From: Polytrichum commune
Taxonomy: Eukaryota > Streptophyta > Polytrichopsida > Polytrichales > Polytrichaceae
Direction of reading: 5' to 3'
Length of the DNA: 64,000 nt
NCBI GenBank assembly: GCA_950295325.1
Contig: OX485808.1
Location: 20,418,527 to 20,482,526 of the forward strand
In this document: in pieces, positions 45,684 to 56,696 of the stretch
How positions within the stretch are numbered: the first letter of the stretch is position 1
How the letters are laid out: every line of letters begins with the position of its first letter
Made by a program: the position numbers and the translations under genes
Notes under the pieces: generated by a model
What the model was told of the DNA's origin: nothing
Seen by the model: only the letters and a program-made list of their open reading frames with translations
The model's database searches: none

Positions 45684-46975
45684 CTAGAGTTTGTCAATGA
45701 GTCTATCCATTTGCCGGTCTACCCTCTCCAATAAAGTATTGGTTTTCTCAAAATTATTTACCATGATAGTGTTGTTTTCAACCATTTGAATAAAAAGACC
45801 AAAAGTTTGCTCCTGAAAACTCTTCTTACCGCTCTTTAGTGATGAAGTTGGAGTTGGCTCTGAAATTTGGTCATTCTCTAGTTCTTCGGTATTATCTTCG
45901 ATACAAGTAGAACCATTGGCAGATGCGGTGACATGCTTCATCATGGTACCTGTCTGATGCCACCATTGGTCAAATATATCATAAAATTTACATTCATGAC
46001 GATCTGACCCAGAGACCCCATTCGCCATCTTATCAAGCCGGTATTGTTTATAAAGGACATTGAATTTTTTTTTGCATGCATCGGCAGTTCGGTTTAATCC
46101 AGGAATTACAGCTACCATTCATGCATGCAACTTCAACCAAACATCTACACCTGCACAGTACATTAGGAACCCAAAAACATGTTAATGAAGTAATTGACCT
46201 CTAAACTGTGTTTTGTTTAGAAATTTCAGCAGTGATTTGTGTATAAAACATAGTCATTGTGAGTTTGCACTACCAAGGGGAGGGAAGAATGATGGTGGTC
46301 CGTTGTATCCAAAGTGCCTCGCGCACACGAGGTGCAAGGGTCAAATCCTCCCACCGCCACACGGACTGAATCCCCCCCCATGGGGGGAAAGGGGGGCTCG
46401 GGGGCAAGAGGCTTAGGCCAAGGCCTAAATCCTAAACCCCTAAACCCAAGGCCTTTAAAAGGCCCAATTGGCCCAATCTGAAATCTGATTCTTTTTTTTT
46501 TTTTTGAAAAATTCAGCTCAACAGACAAATTAAACATACCTTGTTTTTTTACATTCTTGATAAACTCGGGCTCCATCTCTCCACGCAATGCGATCATCAC
46601 CTCAACATCGGCATCTTTCCAATGTTTCTTCTCTTCTTCAATTTCTCCCTCCTTCTCCTTATTCATAATCTTCTTTGTCACCTTCTTTGTTGTTGTTTTC
46701 CTCTTCGGAGCACTAGGAGTGACAATCTGGACATCATCGTCTTCGTCATCTTGAATGACCTTCCTCTTCGAACGAGTCAACACCATCTCTGAAATTGATG
46801 GCGGTGGGGGTGGAATAACATTTCCTACACTTGGCTGAAAAAATTGAGGCATTCCTACATGTTGCTGAAAAGAAGGATTGTAGGGCTGAAATGCGTGTAC
46901 TTCGGCACTATAATACTTGTGCATCGCCTCACACTCCGATTCATTCCAACCACGAACTTCTGAGGAACCCTCCAT
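45684..46975 (-). pseudogene. Myb/SANT-like Harbinger partner (element B), one nonsense codon
   Basis: Exon 1 46540-46975 starts with ATG at 46973-46975 (MEGSSEVRGWN). The intron at 46151-46539 has GT and AG ends. Exon 2 is 45684-46150. The junction is phase 1. The protein has a Pro run (IPPPPPSISE), a Lys/Thr basic stretch, a trihelix-like DNA-binding region spanning the junction (KHWKDADVEVMIALRGEMEP ... VIPGLNRTADACKKKFNVLY ... KFYDIFDQWW), and a C-terminal coiled coil (TLLERVDRQMDRLIDKL). TGA at 46119-46121 stands where element A has CGT for Arg in HARLLAVIPG. The family role is binding to transposon ends and nuclear import or recruitment of the transposase. The intron contains a GC-rich block shared with element A and a possible tRNA-type B box (GGGTCAAATCC at about 46339). 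Confidence 0.88.
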
Positions 46976-47442
46976 CTTAAAGCCCCCCCCCCCCCAAAAA
47001 AAACAACAACAACAACAACAATCGCACACGAGAACAACAATCAAACAAACCAAAGAATGTGTTATGAGCGAAGTGAGAGAGATAGAGAATGACGAGAAGA
47101 GAAGAAGATAAAGAAAGAGTGGACCAAGAAGAGCCGTTCAGATTTCTAATCCATCCTCCGGTGCTTATCTCTTGTCAAAATAATATTTTAATGAAAAAAT
47201 CAATTTTTAATGAAATTTGACAACGGCCCCAAGGCAACGAATTGGCCTTCCATTCTTGGCGGACCCAATTCTTGGAGTTGGGGCCGTGTCAAATCTTGTC
47301 GTTTAAACATTAAAATAATTTTCCTACTTTCGGTCTTGACTCCTTGTGTAAAGGCCTTCGGGCTGATTTCAGAAATTCAACCAATGGGCAACAAGGATTT
47401 GGCTTCAAAACGGCCTTGACTCCTTCTGTAAAGCGGCCCTAA

Positions 47443-48575
47443 CTCTAAAACTAGCAGATTGAAGCAATGGTTGGTTAGAGTCATCGAAGGGGTGAGATCT
47501 TGGATATTAACTTCCTTTGCTATGTAGTCTGGAGTTTTTGGAGAATTGAAAACAAAACCTAGGCCAACCACACGCATGCGCTTTCTAGATTCCATGGTTG
47601 GATCAGCTAATGGCAGACAAATACATCCAAAGAAACACTAGTGAGCCCCTCAAGCTTGTATTTAATCTTATATCTTGTCTCAATATCAAAAATTAAAAAA
47701 AGTTCGGTCTATAATATGAATACCTTCAAGTAGTGGTTTGAGTTTTGCATATGTGTCGATCTTAGGACAATCGCAAGATCCAATAAGTTATGGACCAATA
47801 TGGCATCAACAAGTGATCATAAATTCATATTATAGACATTGCAAAAGTAGGAAAGATGAAGCTTGGGATGGGCACACATGAGGAGTGCAACTATGCGTGT
47901 GTGCCTACTATCCAACCTTCAACTATCTCTCATCAACATTCACCAAAATTTGCAAGATGGTGGGAGTTTACACAACAAATAAAACTTTGAAGAGCTCCCG
48001 CAATCCTATATGTGAACTCATAAAGCCAAATATAATGCGCAAACCCCTGGGGAGCCTTTCCCACATCTAACCCAATAGCTTACATCCAACGGTTCTCATC
48101 CATAGTGTGGAGCCCTAGAATACAATATTTGAATTCCCCACCCTTTTGAACCCTATGAAATGTTAGTTTCAAAACTCCTCTAACATGATCAATTTGTAAA
48201 AACCCTAATTTGTTTATATCATGGAGTTTATTATATAACTTGAGCTTTGTTACAAGTACATGTTTTACATTTTATAGGCCACAACTTTAAAGTGGACCCT
48301 AGATTTCATGTCAAGTAGTTTTCTAAAAGTATGGGAGTGACCCCCCGGTTACGTTACCCACCACATGTAGGAATAAGGCTTCACATAATTGACTTCACAT
48401 AAAAGAATGTTTACTTCGTGATTGCATTTATTTGGGCCACTTGTGTGTCTAAAAACCCAATGCTTTAAGTATGGATCTACATCCTCTTAACGAACTTCGT
48501 CCATGTGGACATGGATGATTCAGTACACCATATGATTATCGTCCCGGAGCAAAAGTCCTGATGGATGGAGGAAAT
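47443..48575. other. Intergenic DNA, nothing firm
   Basis: A weak trace of the CACGGGGGG hAT MITE end (GTGACCCCCCGGTTACGTTA) at about 48336. No gene was seen. Confidence 0.5.
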
Positions 48576-49816
48576 CTTTGTGGACTTATGCCACCTCCCC
48601 ACTTGACTTTAGGGAGGTGGGTTTTAACCTAATACCACTTCTTTAATACCACCCTTCTACACCTAGGCAAGTATTAGCTCCCGAGTTGAGTTGGTTGTCC
48701 ACGGTGGAGGCACTAAAACTCCCCGATCCTAGTGATTCAGTGCCAATTATGATGACCTATGCTAACACCGCGGAGGATTTGTAGGGCCACTAACATGCAC
48801 ATCTGCCGAAGTGGGATTGGCCCAAGCAGGTTTTAGCTATATGGCATGCTTGAGCAACATTACCGGTAAATATGAGATGCGGGCTTCTTGAAGGCTGCAA
48901 CGGCACTTAACTACCACTTGAACCCACCGAAAATTCCTCCAGCAATGGTTTTCTAGTCGAATTTAAAATATGGACCTGTCTTTGCGCAAACACGTGTGTG
49001 CATTTCGGCACTTCGTTGGCGATCCTGTGCATGTCAGCACTCTTCCGGTGAATTTCAGCACTCTCAGAGTATCCTTTATTAGAACAAAATCCCGATAAAA
49101 ACTCAACCACAGAAAAATAGTCGAAAGAATCAAGAATACAAATTTTATACACTTGAAGGGTGAAGGAGTGACTTACAGCTGCATACGACCAATTTTATAT
49201 CCATCACACTACATCTCATTGAGAGAGATATACAGACATGCATACTACATGCACGTGCAAAGCAGAGATTCTAAACAGCTCGAGTCGTTCGAAGAAGGTT
49301 GAGGACCACAATGTTGGGTTCCCTAAATCTCCCTAAATTACTCCAAAGCTAGCGAAGAATCGAATGCAGGCAACGGACAGACGGACTCGACTTATATTAT
49401 CCTCGCTACGAGCGGAGGGAGCAATGAAGGAGGACTGAGATTCATCGACGCCACCACCTAGCTCCAGATTTGCAACGAAGCTCCATGCCAAGGGATGCAT
49501 TGCGTGCTTGATCATAGGCACTCATCTCATGACTCCCCACCGTGCGCTTCCTCAGGATTGCAACCATGAGACTTGCATGCGGAGATTGGGAAGCCATTTG
49601 AAGTTGAGCTTTCAGTGCCATTAGGGGCCTTTGGGAGACTTGGGAGCCGGGGTTCTCCCATCACCTTTACACGAAGTTTTAGCGGCACAATTAAGAAGGT
49701 TCTGGAGCCATTAAGGTAAGACATATCTGGGTATTAGGCCCGCACCTGACATCTACCACCAAACCAGGTGGTGGACCCTAATAACCGAGCTCCGGGTATT
49801 AAGTTGGGTTTTAACG

Positions 49817-50180
49817 GCCTTGGCTTGGTGGTTAGGGCTCATGACCCCCAATGAGGAGGTTGTGGGTTCTATTCCCCATGCCGGCGTGGTGCTCACCACC
49901 TTAGTCCACCCAAGTATGGTGGGGGGTCCTTGGACCTTGTTGTATGGGTACCTCAAAGCCCTTTGGGGGGGGGGGGGGATACCATGTCCGGTATCTTCAA
50001 GGCACCAGTGGCTAGCTAGGAACTAGTATAGTGTGTCACTATAGTGCCCATCCTCGAAAGGGGAGAGTAGTATTGCCCCAATGTCCCCTTGTCCGGTGGG
50101 CATCGGGTCATTGACATTACGAACGGACATTTTATTCACGCTGGCCCCTTGCTAAAAAGGGACCGGAGTTTCTATCTATC
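49817..50180 (+). mobile_element. tRNA-headed SINE with perfect 13-bp TSD
   Basis: A Pol III type 2 promoter is visible: A box TGGCTTGGTGG (49821-49831) and B box GGTTCTATTCC (49865-49875), 44 bp apart. The 364-bp body contains a G run (about 49964-49978) and ends TCTATCTATC. Perfect 13-bp target duplication TTGGGTTTTAACG at 49804-49816 and 50181-50193. The perfect TSD indicates a recent LINE-assisted insertion. Confidence 0.9.
49821..49875 (+). promoter_or_regulatory. Pol III A and B boxes of the SINE
   Basis: TGGCTTGGTGG and GGTTCTATTCC. The B box departs from GGTTCGANNCC at one fixed position (G to T). Confidence 0.75.
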
Positions 50181-50544
50181 TTGGGTTTTAACGTAAATAC
50201 CTAGTTTTTGCTAAAGTCAAGTGGGGAGGGGGCTTTATTGTCGTTCATTACAACATGGATGATTCTGTTAAATGGATTGGTATGTTCAATGGATGATTAT
50301 GCTGAGCAGAATAGATAGCTGAGTGGCCCACTCCCTGCTTGCCTCAATTTGGATAATTCATGTGTTTTAACGAGCCACTGGACAAGGATGGATGGATGGA
50401 TGGTTTACATCACCATAACGAACAGCCTCCACCGAAGTGTGGATGAAATGATGCCCCAGATGATTATCATTCAGGAGCACATACACTGGACAGATGGTTG
50501 ATATCTCATGGAATGACTGTCATCCAAAAGGACATGGATGGTTT

Positions 50545-50705
50545 TGTGTAATAGAGTAGAGGCGCCCGTAACCGATCACTTAAGAGCTTATGCGCTAGAT
50601 CTGGAGAAGTATAAGGTGGTGCAAATTTTTCTTTGTAAGAAGATAGAAATAAGGAGGATTGAATTTTTTATAATTTTATTCTTTAAATTGAAATTATTAT
50701 GAACT
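50545..50705. repeat. Dispersed repeat, copy 2 (partner at 30156-30320)
   Basis: AGGCGCCCGTAACCGATCAC, TTATGCGC, GGTGCAAATTTTTC and TTTTATTCTTTAAATTG in the same order as copy 1. Confidence 0.65.
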
Positions 50706-51139
50706 TTGAAGCCAAAAGTAGGTTTAAATGTATTACTAATGTCTAGAGTATGTCATAACTACTCATTCCTCCTCACTTTAGCACTCAAACTATGGACATG
50801 TGTCATGGCACTGTTGGGTATGGCTTATTCGAAATTATGGCGCCATGTAGGTCCCCAAAGGGGTCATGATCCAGAATATGCAGTTCGACTATAGATAATT
50901 ATGTTCTAGCAAAATAAGTATTTGGGTCATTGACTTCCTATTGACATCTAAGATAGACGTGCTTAATTCGGTTACTTATCTTATTTTTGAGTGGTACGTA
51001 GAAAAATAGAAACGGTGAAAATAAGTTGATTAAGCCAAAAAGAGTGGCTTCAAATCTGTGCAATATATTTCAAAGATGGAGTAGAAGAAACGATAAGGAA
51101 TTCAATTTGTTTTGTAATTTATTTCTTGTATAAAATTAA

Positions 51140-51650
51140 TTGCATTTTTGCAAAGAGGTAAGTAAGTCAAACCCTTTCCTTGTACATAAGAGTCTCCCTA
51201 TGTTGATCATCAAAATATCCTACTTTGCATACGAATGCACACATAATGGTTTACTCAATGATATCCAAAATTTATCCCAAGTGGTTTGGAACAAGACAAT
51301 CATTGCATTTGCCCTGTCACTACATCCTTTTTGGGTCCACACAAGAATCATTCTACTTCTAGTCCAATGCACCAATAGTGGTCATTCACGTTTTCTGTTT
51401 TTCTACCTTAGGTGTGGCCCCAAGAACGTATACCAAAAAGACATGTCTTCAATAGAGGTTGGACAATGTGCTCAAAATATGAAAAGCATTCTAGGTTCAA
51501 TATTCAACATAGTTGAGGGGGACCTATATGACCATTTAATGTGCACGAATCTTCACTTTCTATATGAATAAGATAGTCATATGAGCTTCAAAATTTATAA
51601 GGAAAGTAGCTACAACTTTAGAATTTTGGAATTGCCAAGTATCTCATACT
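51140..51650 (-). repeat. Old dispersed repeat, copy 2 (partner 31680-32230)
   Basis: The reverse strand matches copy 1 in several ordered blocks. The 143-codon plus-strand ORF here is therefore antisense to the repeat and not a gene. Confidence 0.55.
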
Positions 51651-52215
51651 AATCGCATGTTTCATATCCTAGGAAAAGTGGACTTGTTAAAAAAAGTAAG
51701 CAATTAAGACAAGTTTAAGACCTATCTACCTTATTTGTTTACTTTGTGTGCACAAGTAATTAGAGTGGATCTTCCCTAGGAACATCACGTAGGCACTACA
51801 CTAAACATTTGACTTAGTATGGTCCATGACTCCATACCATTCATCATCAATGAAGCATTGATTTTTTTATAATCACTAGGTGGCAACTAGAGAAGGCGCC
51901 ATATGACACTTGGTCCTACATGATAAGTCATAAAGACCACACTAATTAAGATGACGCATCAATACAATGCCAAACTAAGTCATAGTTTTAGAATAATAAT
52001 ATGTCCCTTATCTGGAACTTTTTGAAAATGGTTAGAGTGGCTTACTATGTGCATCAAATCAAATTGGAGGGCACAATGAATATGGTAATAGAAACTATTA
52101 AATAAGTGTGTGGACTGTATGAATTTTGAAACGTGACACTATTGCTTATTAAATATTCAGTTTCTTGTGGTCTATTTGGATTTGTGGACATTATGTTTGT
52201 TGTCATTTGGTGACT
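51651..52215. other. AT-rich intergenic DNA, nothing recognised
   Basis: No gene was seen. It ends at the TTA target of the MITE. Confidence 0.55.
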
Positions 52216-52221
52216 GCGTTA

Positions 52222-52648
52222 GGGCGTCCCCAGCAGCCTCGCCATGGGGCATGCCAACGCCAAAAATGGGGCATCCCGGGTTCTTAGGTGGCGGTACCGG
52301 CATAAATTGAGCCCCACCAATGTCCGGTCCGGCATAATTTAGAACCGGCCCGGGTATAGTAAAGGCCTTCCAACGCCATAAATGGTTCATATGGCGACCC
52401 TCCTCCGGCCCGCCAAGAGATTACTTTAATATCAGATACTCCGATATCCTACTTTATCCCATGTCAGATAATAGGTGTCGTTGTCTTATTGATTGCTTCC
52501 TAATTATACCGGGGGTATGCCTAGGCTTTGGTGGGCTCTGACTCAAGATGAGCTGCCCCGCCCAAGATGGAGGGCTCCCCAAACACCCTAAACACCATAT
52601 AATATATTATTTTTGGCGGGTTGCTTTCTATCTCTCCTGGGGATGCCC
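52222..52648. mobile_element. Harbinger MITE, 427 bp
   Basis: Ends GGGCGTCCCCAGCAGCC and CTCCTGGGGATGCCC. TTA on both sides (52219-52221 and 52649-52651). Its right 50 bp (ATTATTTTTGGCGGG..., TCTCCTGGGGATGCC) are nearly the same as the right end of element C at 60566-60611. It is a deletion derivative or close relative of element C, and the two share the central TTA. Confidence 0.9.
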
Positions 52649-53996
52649 TTAGAGCGTCCCCAGCAGCCTCGCCAACCTGGAATAAAACGGCATTCCGGTA
52701 TTGTAGGTGGCGGGTGCAAAAAAAATGGATCCCCAGGAAGGCCCGCCAACGCCATAAGAGGAGAGCGGGCGGGCATAATTGAAGACGTTTTCCGCCATTT
52801 TTGCCTCGCTTGGCGTGCCGAGAAGAGGTCCGCTACCCAAGAATATCGTCGGAAATAGGCATGTCAGGGTGTACCACTGCTGACGTCATCGCGGGTGGGG
52901 CGAAGCGGAAGGGGAAGAATTTCCTGCCCGAGGAGGAAGAGCAAACATGCAGGAGTTTTATGTATGTCTCAACAGACGCGCGGCGGGGGATCGGGCAGAA
53001 AAAAGCTACGTTTTGGATTGCTGTTGCTTCGCATTATGCAAGAAACAAACCTGCAGCATGTCCGGAGCGACCTGCGAGGAGTATTGAGACGAAGTGGGGA
53101 GATCTGAAGGCGAGCATCGCCAAGTTCGTGGGCTGCTATGAGCAGATCAAATCCCTCGACGAGAGCGGGCGAATAGAGGACGACATCATCCTTGATGCAT
53201 TGCAGCTTTTTGAGCAGAAGGTGGGGAGGCCATTCGCCCACAAACATTGCTGGTTGCTGCTCCGAGATCACCCGCGATTTGCTGCCATCTTCAGGTGTGA
53301 GCCCAAAAGGGTGCCCACATTTAGTCTTAGACCCTTGAAACGTTAGTTGATGCACTTTGAAGTAGCATGTTACTTCACAAAAATATAAAAAGAGTGAAAT
53401 GTTAGTCTTAGAAGTACCATGTTGTAAGAGGCTAGGATGTGAGTTGTTATTGTGTTTTTACCTTCGGAAGGATTTGAGTGAATGAGGATAGGTAAGGAGA
53501 ACTTGGATTGAGTAGTTAGTGAGTAGGCTAGTACAAATGGATGGAGACAACCAAAGTGACTCAAGAGGCAAGTGCATTCGAATTGGGATGAATGGAGGAT
53601 CACATGGAGCGCACAAGTGGACCACCTCATCATGGCCACTTAATGGGGAAGGCCCAAGGAAGAATGCAAGGTGGAGGATAAGCAAATTCTCAAAGCACCA
53701 ATCAAATCACGAGTTAAGCATCGTGGTTTGAATTAAGTGGTGAGCGACGATTTGGGAAAGTAAGGGGAGAAAGTTATGGCGGCGGAAAGCGAAGGAGGCT
53801 AAGTTTGGGTTGAAGCATCCCAAGTTTGGTAAAGTGTGGTAGGTAGAAAGCCAAGGCTAGTTAAATGTTCGAATTAGGATCCTTGTTGATCATTTGAGGG
53901 AGGGAGGTTTAGAAGATAGGATTGGCGCCTACTAAGTAGGAGGAAATCTCAAGGGCTTATCGTGAGCCTTGAGGGTGCTCACCCCCTCAAGCTTAC

Positions 53997-54003
53997 TATA
54001 TAA
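53997..54003 (+). promoter_or_regulatory. TATA box of the solo LTR
   Basis: TATATAA in GCTTACTATATAATCCCTC, aligned with the boxes at 26771 and 27867. Confidence 0.55.
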
Positions 54004-54504
54004 TCCCTCATTCTTCCCTCACTCATCCTCTCTTTCCTTTGTGCTCCAAGGCACCCCACGAGTTATAAGTGTGGGTGTGGGAAACCATATTGGAGCACAT
54101 GTGTGTGCTTAGTTTTTAGTTTGAGAGCCAAGGCTTGTTAGCCTTGAAGAGGGCTTGACCTCTTGGTAGAATTAGTGTTGACGTGAAGGATTTTAAAGTT
54201 AATTCATGATTCCAATTTGTGGTACTTTAAGTTCATGTTTTGAATACACGTGGTTGCAAGTTCCATGTTTAAGAGTTGAGCACTTGATGTTGTGATGAGT
54301 GCAAAAATATACTTGTGTGGATTAGTTAGTCTTAGTGAAGTTAGGAAATTCTCTCTCCCCCTCTCCTCTCTAGGATTTTAGGATTTTAGGATTAGAGAAG
54401 AATTGTGTGATTAGAAAGGGGTTGTTAGTAGAATTAGGGAAATTAGGTAGGAAGATTAGTTAAGGGCTTGAATAATTAGTGAGGTAGTTGGGGATTACAA
54501 CTAC

Positions 54505-54855
54505 AAAGTTGTGGGTTCATGAAGGAGCTGGGTTTATGAAGGAGCTGGGTTTGTTTAGTTAGAAAGTAAAGAGCTGGGTTTATGAAGGACCTGGGTTTGT
54601 TTAGTTAGAAGCTAAGGAGCTGGGTTTATGAAGGAGCTGGGTTTGTTTAGTTAGAAAGTAAAGAGCTGGGTTTATGAAGGACCTGGGTTTGTTTAGTTAG
54701 AAGCTAAGGAGCTGGGTTCATGAAGGAGCTGGGTTTATGAAGGAGCTGGGTTTGTTTAGTTAGAAGCTAAGAAGCTGGGTTTATGAAGGAGCTGGGTTTA
54801 TGAAGGAGCTAGGTTTATGTAATTAGAAAGTAAAGAGATGGGTTCATGAAGGAGC
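54505..54855. repeat. Minisatellite in the solo LTR
   Basis: About six units of GAGCTGGGTTTATGAAGGA, (G/C)CTGGGTTTGTTTAGTTAG, AA(A/G)(G/C)TAA(A/G), about 60 bp each. There is also a shorter internal 20-bp reiteration of GAAGGAGCTGGGTT. Confidence 0.92.
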
Positions 54856-56696
54856 TTAGTAGATAGCCTACCTAATTAGCTCATAGACAAGTAGTTAGTT
54901 ACATTATGCTAGTTAGTGTTATGTGTGGCTTTCACAAGTAAATGTATTTGAGATTGACTATAGAGAATAGTGTTTTTTTTTAACACTTGCATCCTCTCTT
55001 TAAAAATAAACCACGTGCACAACTTAATGGAGAATGTGGAGCACTCTCGCGATGGCAAGACAAAGGAAGCAAAGACCAAAGTTAAATCCAAGACCACTTG
55101 AAGGGTGAACCTTGCACTATGGACTCATCCAAGTCCAAATCCAATACCGCGGAGGAATGTGAGCCCAAACCCACTACTCGGACTACGGACGCTTAAGGGT
55201 GGGGGGTTTGGCCTCACATCAGGGTTTCAGGGTCGAAGCGCAAGGCTCCAGGCACTCAGGGTTGTGATCTGCCGGTTGACAGGAGGGAGGCTAACTCTCC
55301 CGATGAGCAGCCACGTGAAGGAGTCGACGCCAACGTGAACCTGCACAGGCCACAAGGAGTGAAGTCAGCAAAGTCTGAACACAAGGACATGAGGGAGAAG
55401 GAAGCAGCTTTGAGGGCGAATGCGAGGGCAACAGCCGATTTCGCTCAAGCAACTTTGAAGAAGGCTGAGCAGATCGCCCAGCAAAATGCCTTCAGCCTCT
55501 TCACGCTGGAGGATTCCCTTATCACGTGCCAAGTAGCCCGTAGATGGCTCCTTCTCCGCCGCCAGCAAGAGCTCAAACGGCTTGAGAAGGAGATGGCAGC
55601 CGAGGAAGACTCATCGAATGCAGGCGATGTTGTTGCGCCGAATGCGGGTGTGCGAGTGCACACAGGCACCATCCCCGGATGCGCTGCCGCACCCACAGAT
55701 CTTTTCGCTCCCTCCTCGACTCCCCTTTCTCCTTCACCCCCAGTGCAGCCAGATCTCAATGTAGGGGCCACTATGGGATTGGAAGGTGATGACGATGAAG
55801 ACCAAGAGGACTCCGATAGCGAGGCAGCCCATCGGAATCGCTACCGCAACTCTGAGCCCAGCCTCTACATGCAGAGTGCACAATTGAAAGCTAGGGCACA
55901 TCAGCGTAGTTATGATAGTTTAGGTGGTTGCGAAGGGGAAGAGATGTGTAGGGTTCCCCCTTCGCAACGTCGCCGCACTGGCGAGTACCCTAACGGCGAA
56001 GTTCAGTTTAGGGAGGCCTCGAAGCAGGTCCTCTGGAATGAGACCCTGGCTTCCGAATATGCCACCAGAAATTGTTTGCCTGCTATTCCTCCCTCGATGC
56101 CAATCCCTCCACCCATCGGTAGTCATTACCAAAACATCCCTTGGGCAGCTCCATCGCCTTGGCAACCTGGTGCAAGAGTGTTATAACCTGCTGGGTTTCA
56201 ATAAATGCCTCTTTGATTCATTATGGTTTCATTTCTCTTTGCCTGTGTGAATTGCTCAGTGTGAATTTGCCTGTGAATTGCTCAATGTAGGCTCAGAATG
56301 TAGGGTTCTCATTGATACAGAAAACGGTGAGTTGGGTTATCTGAGATTGAATCTCTCGGATACCATCACATCATATGTAGTATGGGTGAAGTGAGTTGGC
56401 TGGATGGATTGATTTATGGCATACAGTGTTGTGAGAGGCAGAAAACTCCCTTGCTTGCAAAGCTGATTGAAATTTGAGGAGATTGACTCTGCTATCTGGT
56501 GAATTAGGTTAATTGAGGTTGAATATCTCGGAGATGGCAGAAATCTCTCTCTTGAATGTAAACCTGGGTGAAATTTTTAAGGAGATTGACAATCTTGCTA
56601 TGTATCTTGCTTCTTGACCAATTTGCAGGAAATGAGAAGGTTAGGGCTGAGGAGGCAGTTTCTGCAGACAAAGTTACGGAATCACTCGGTTTGAAG

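Larger units (their letters stand above)
43970..47439 (+). mobile_element. PIF/Harbinger element B, complete, 3470 bp
   Basis: Left end GGGCCACTTTACACAAGGAG; the complement of the right end reads GGGCCGCTTTACAGAAGGAG. The match continues TC(G/A)AGGCC. TSD TAA at 43967-43969 and 47440-47442. It carries a plus-strand DDE transposase and a converging, spliced Myb-like gene, the standard Harbinger pair. Both genes contain nonsense codons. It belongs to the same family as element A. Confidence 0.93.
48580..50250. mobile_element. Inverted-repeat element E2, about 1.7 kb
   Basis: Opposed ends ACTTATGCCACCTCCCCACT at 48584 and AAGTCAAGTGGGGAGGGGGC at 50214, related to E1 at 41165-41690. It contains the SINE at 49817-50180 and about 850 bp of unassigned sequence. 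No transposase or clear TSD was found. Confidence 0.6.
53296..55218 (+). mobile_element. Solo LTR, 1923 bp, inserted in Harbinger ORF1
   Basis: Ends TGTGAGCCCAAAAGG and GGGTTTGGCCTCACA, with the short terminal inverted repeat TGTGAG/CTCACA typical of LTRs. Perfect 5-bp TSD TCAGG (53291-53295 and 55219-55223). The U3-like TATA box is at 53997-54003. The R/U5 part carries a minisatellite (54505-54855). It belongs to the same family as the LTRs at 26344-29680. No internal retrotransposon region is present. Confidence 0.88.
52861..56186 (+). pseudogene. Harbinger ORF1 (SANT/NAM-associated type), interrupted by solo LTR
   Basis: ATG at 52861 (MSGCTTADVIAGG). The first 145 codons (52861-53295) hold the SANT-like region: NFLPEEEEQTCRSFMYVSTD, ATFWIAVASHY, RSIETKWGDLKASIAKFVGC, RPFAHKHCWLLLRDHPRF. 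The solo LTR at 53296-55218 then enters with its TSD. The frame resumes exactly in register at 55224 and runs to TAA at 56184-56186, 320 further codons, with the NAM-associated C-terminal features (QNAFSLFTLED, VARRWLLLRRQQELKRLEKE, then a Ser/Pro/Asp-rich tail). Pre-insertion length would be 465 aa. The family acts as the DNA-binding partner of the transposase. The perfect register after the TSD proves that the gene was open when the LTR landed. Confidence 0.9.

Noticed and set aside
51140-51571. 143-codon ORF
   Set aside because: Antisense to the same dispersed repeat; no domain.
53340-55223. Large intron in Harbinger ORF1
   Set aside because: The segment has TG...CA ends and a perfect 5-bp TSD and relatives elsewhere, so it is a solo LTR; boundaries do not follow GT-AG.
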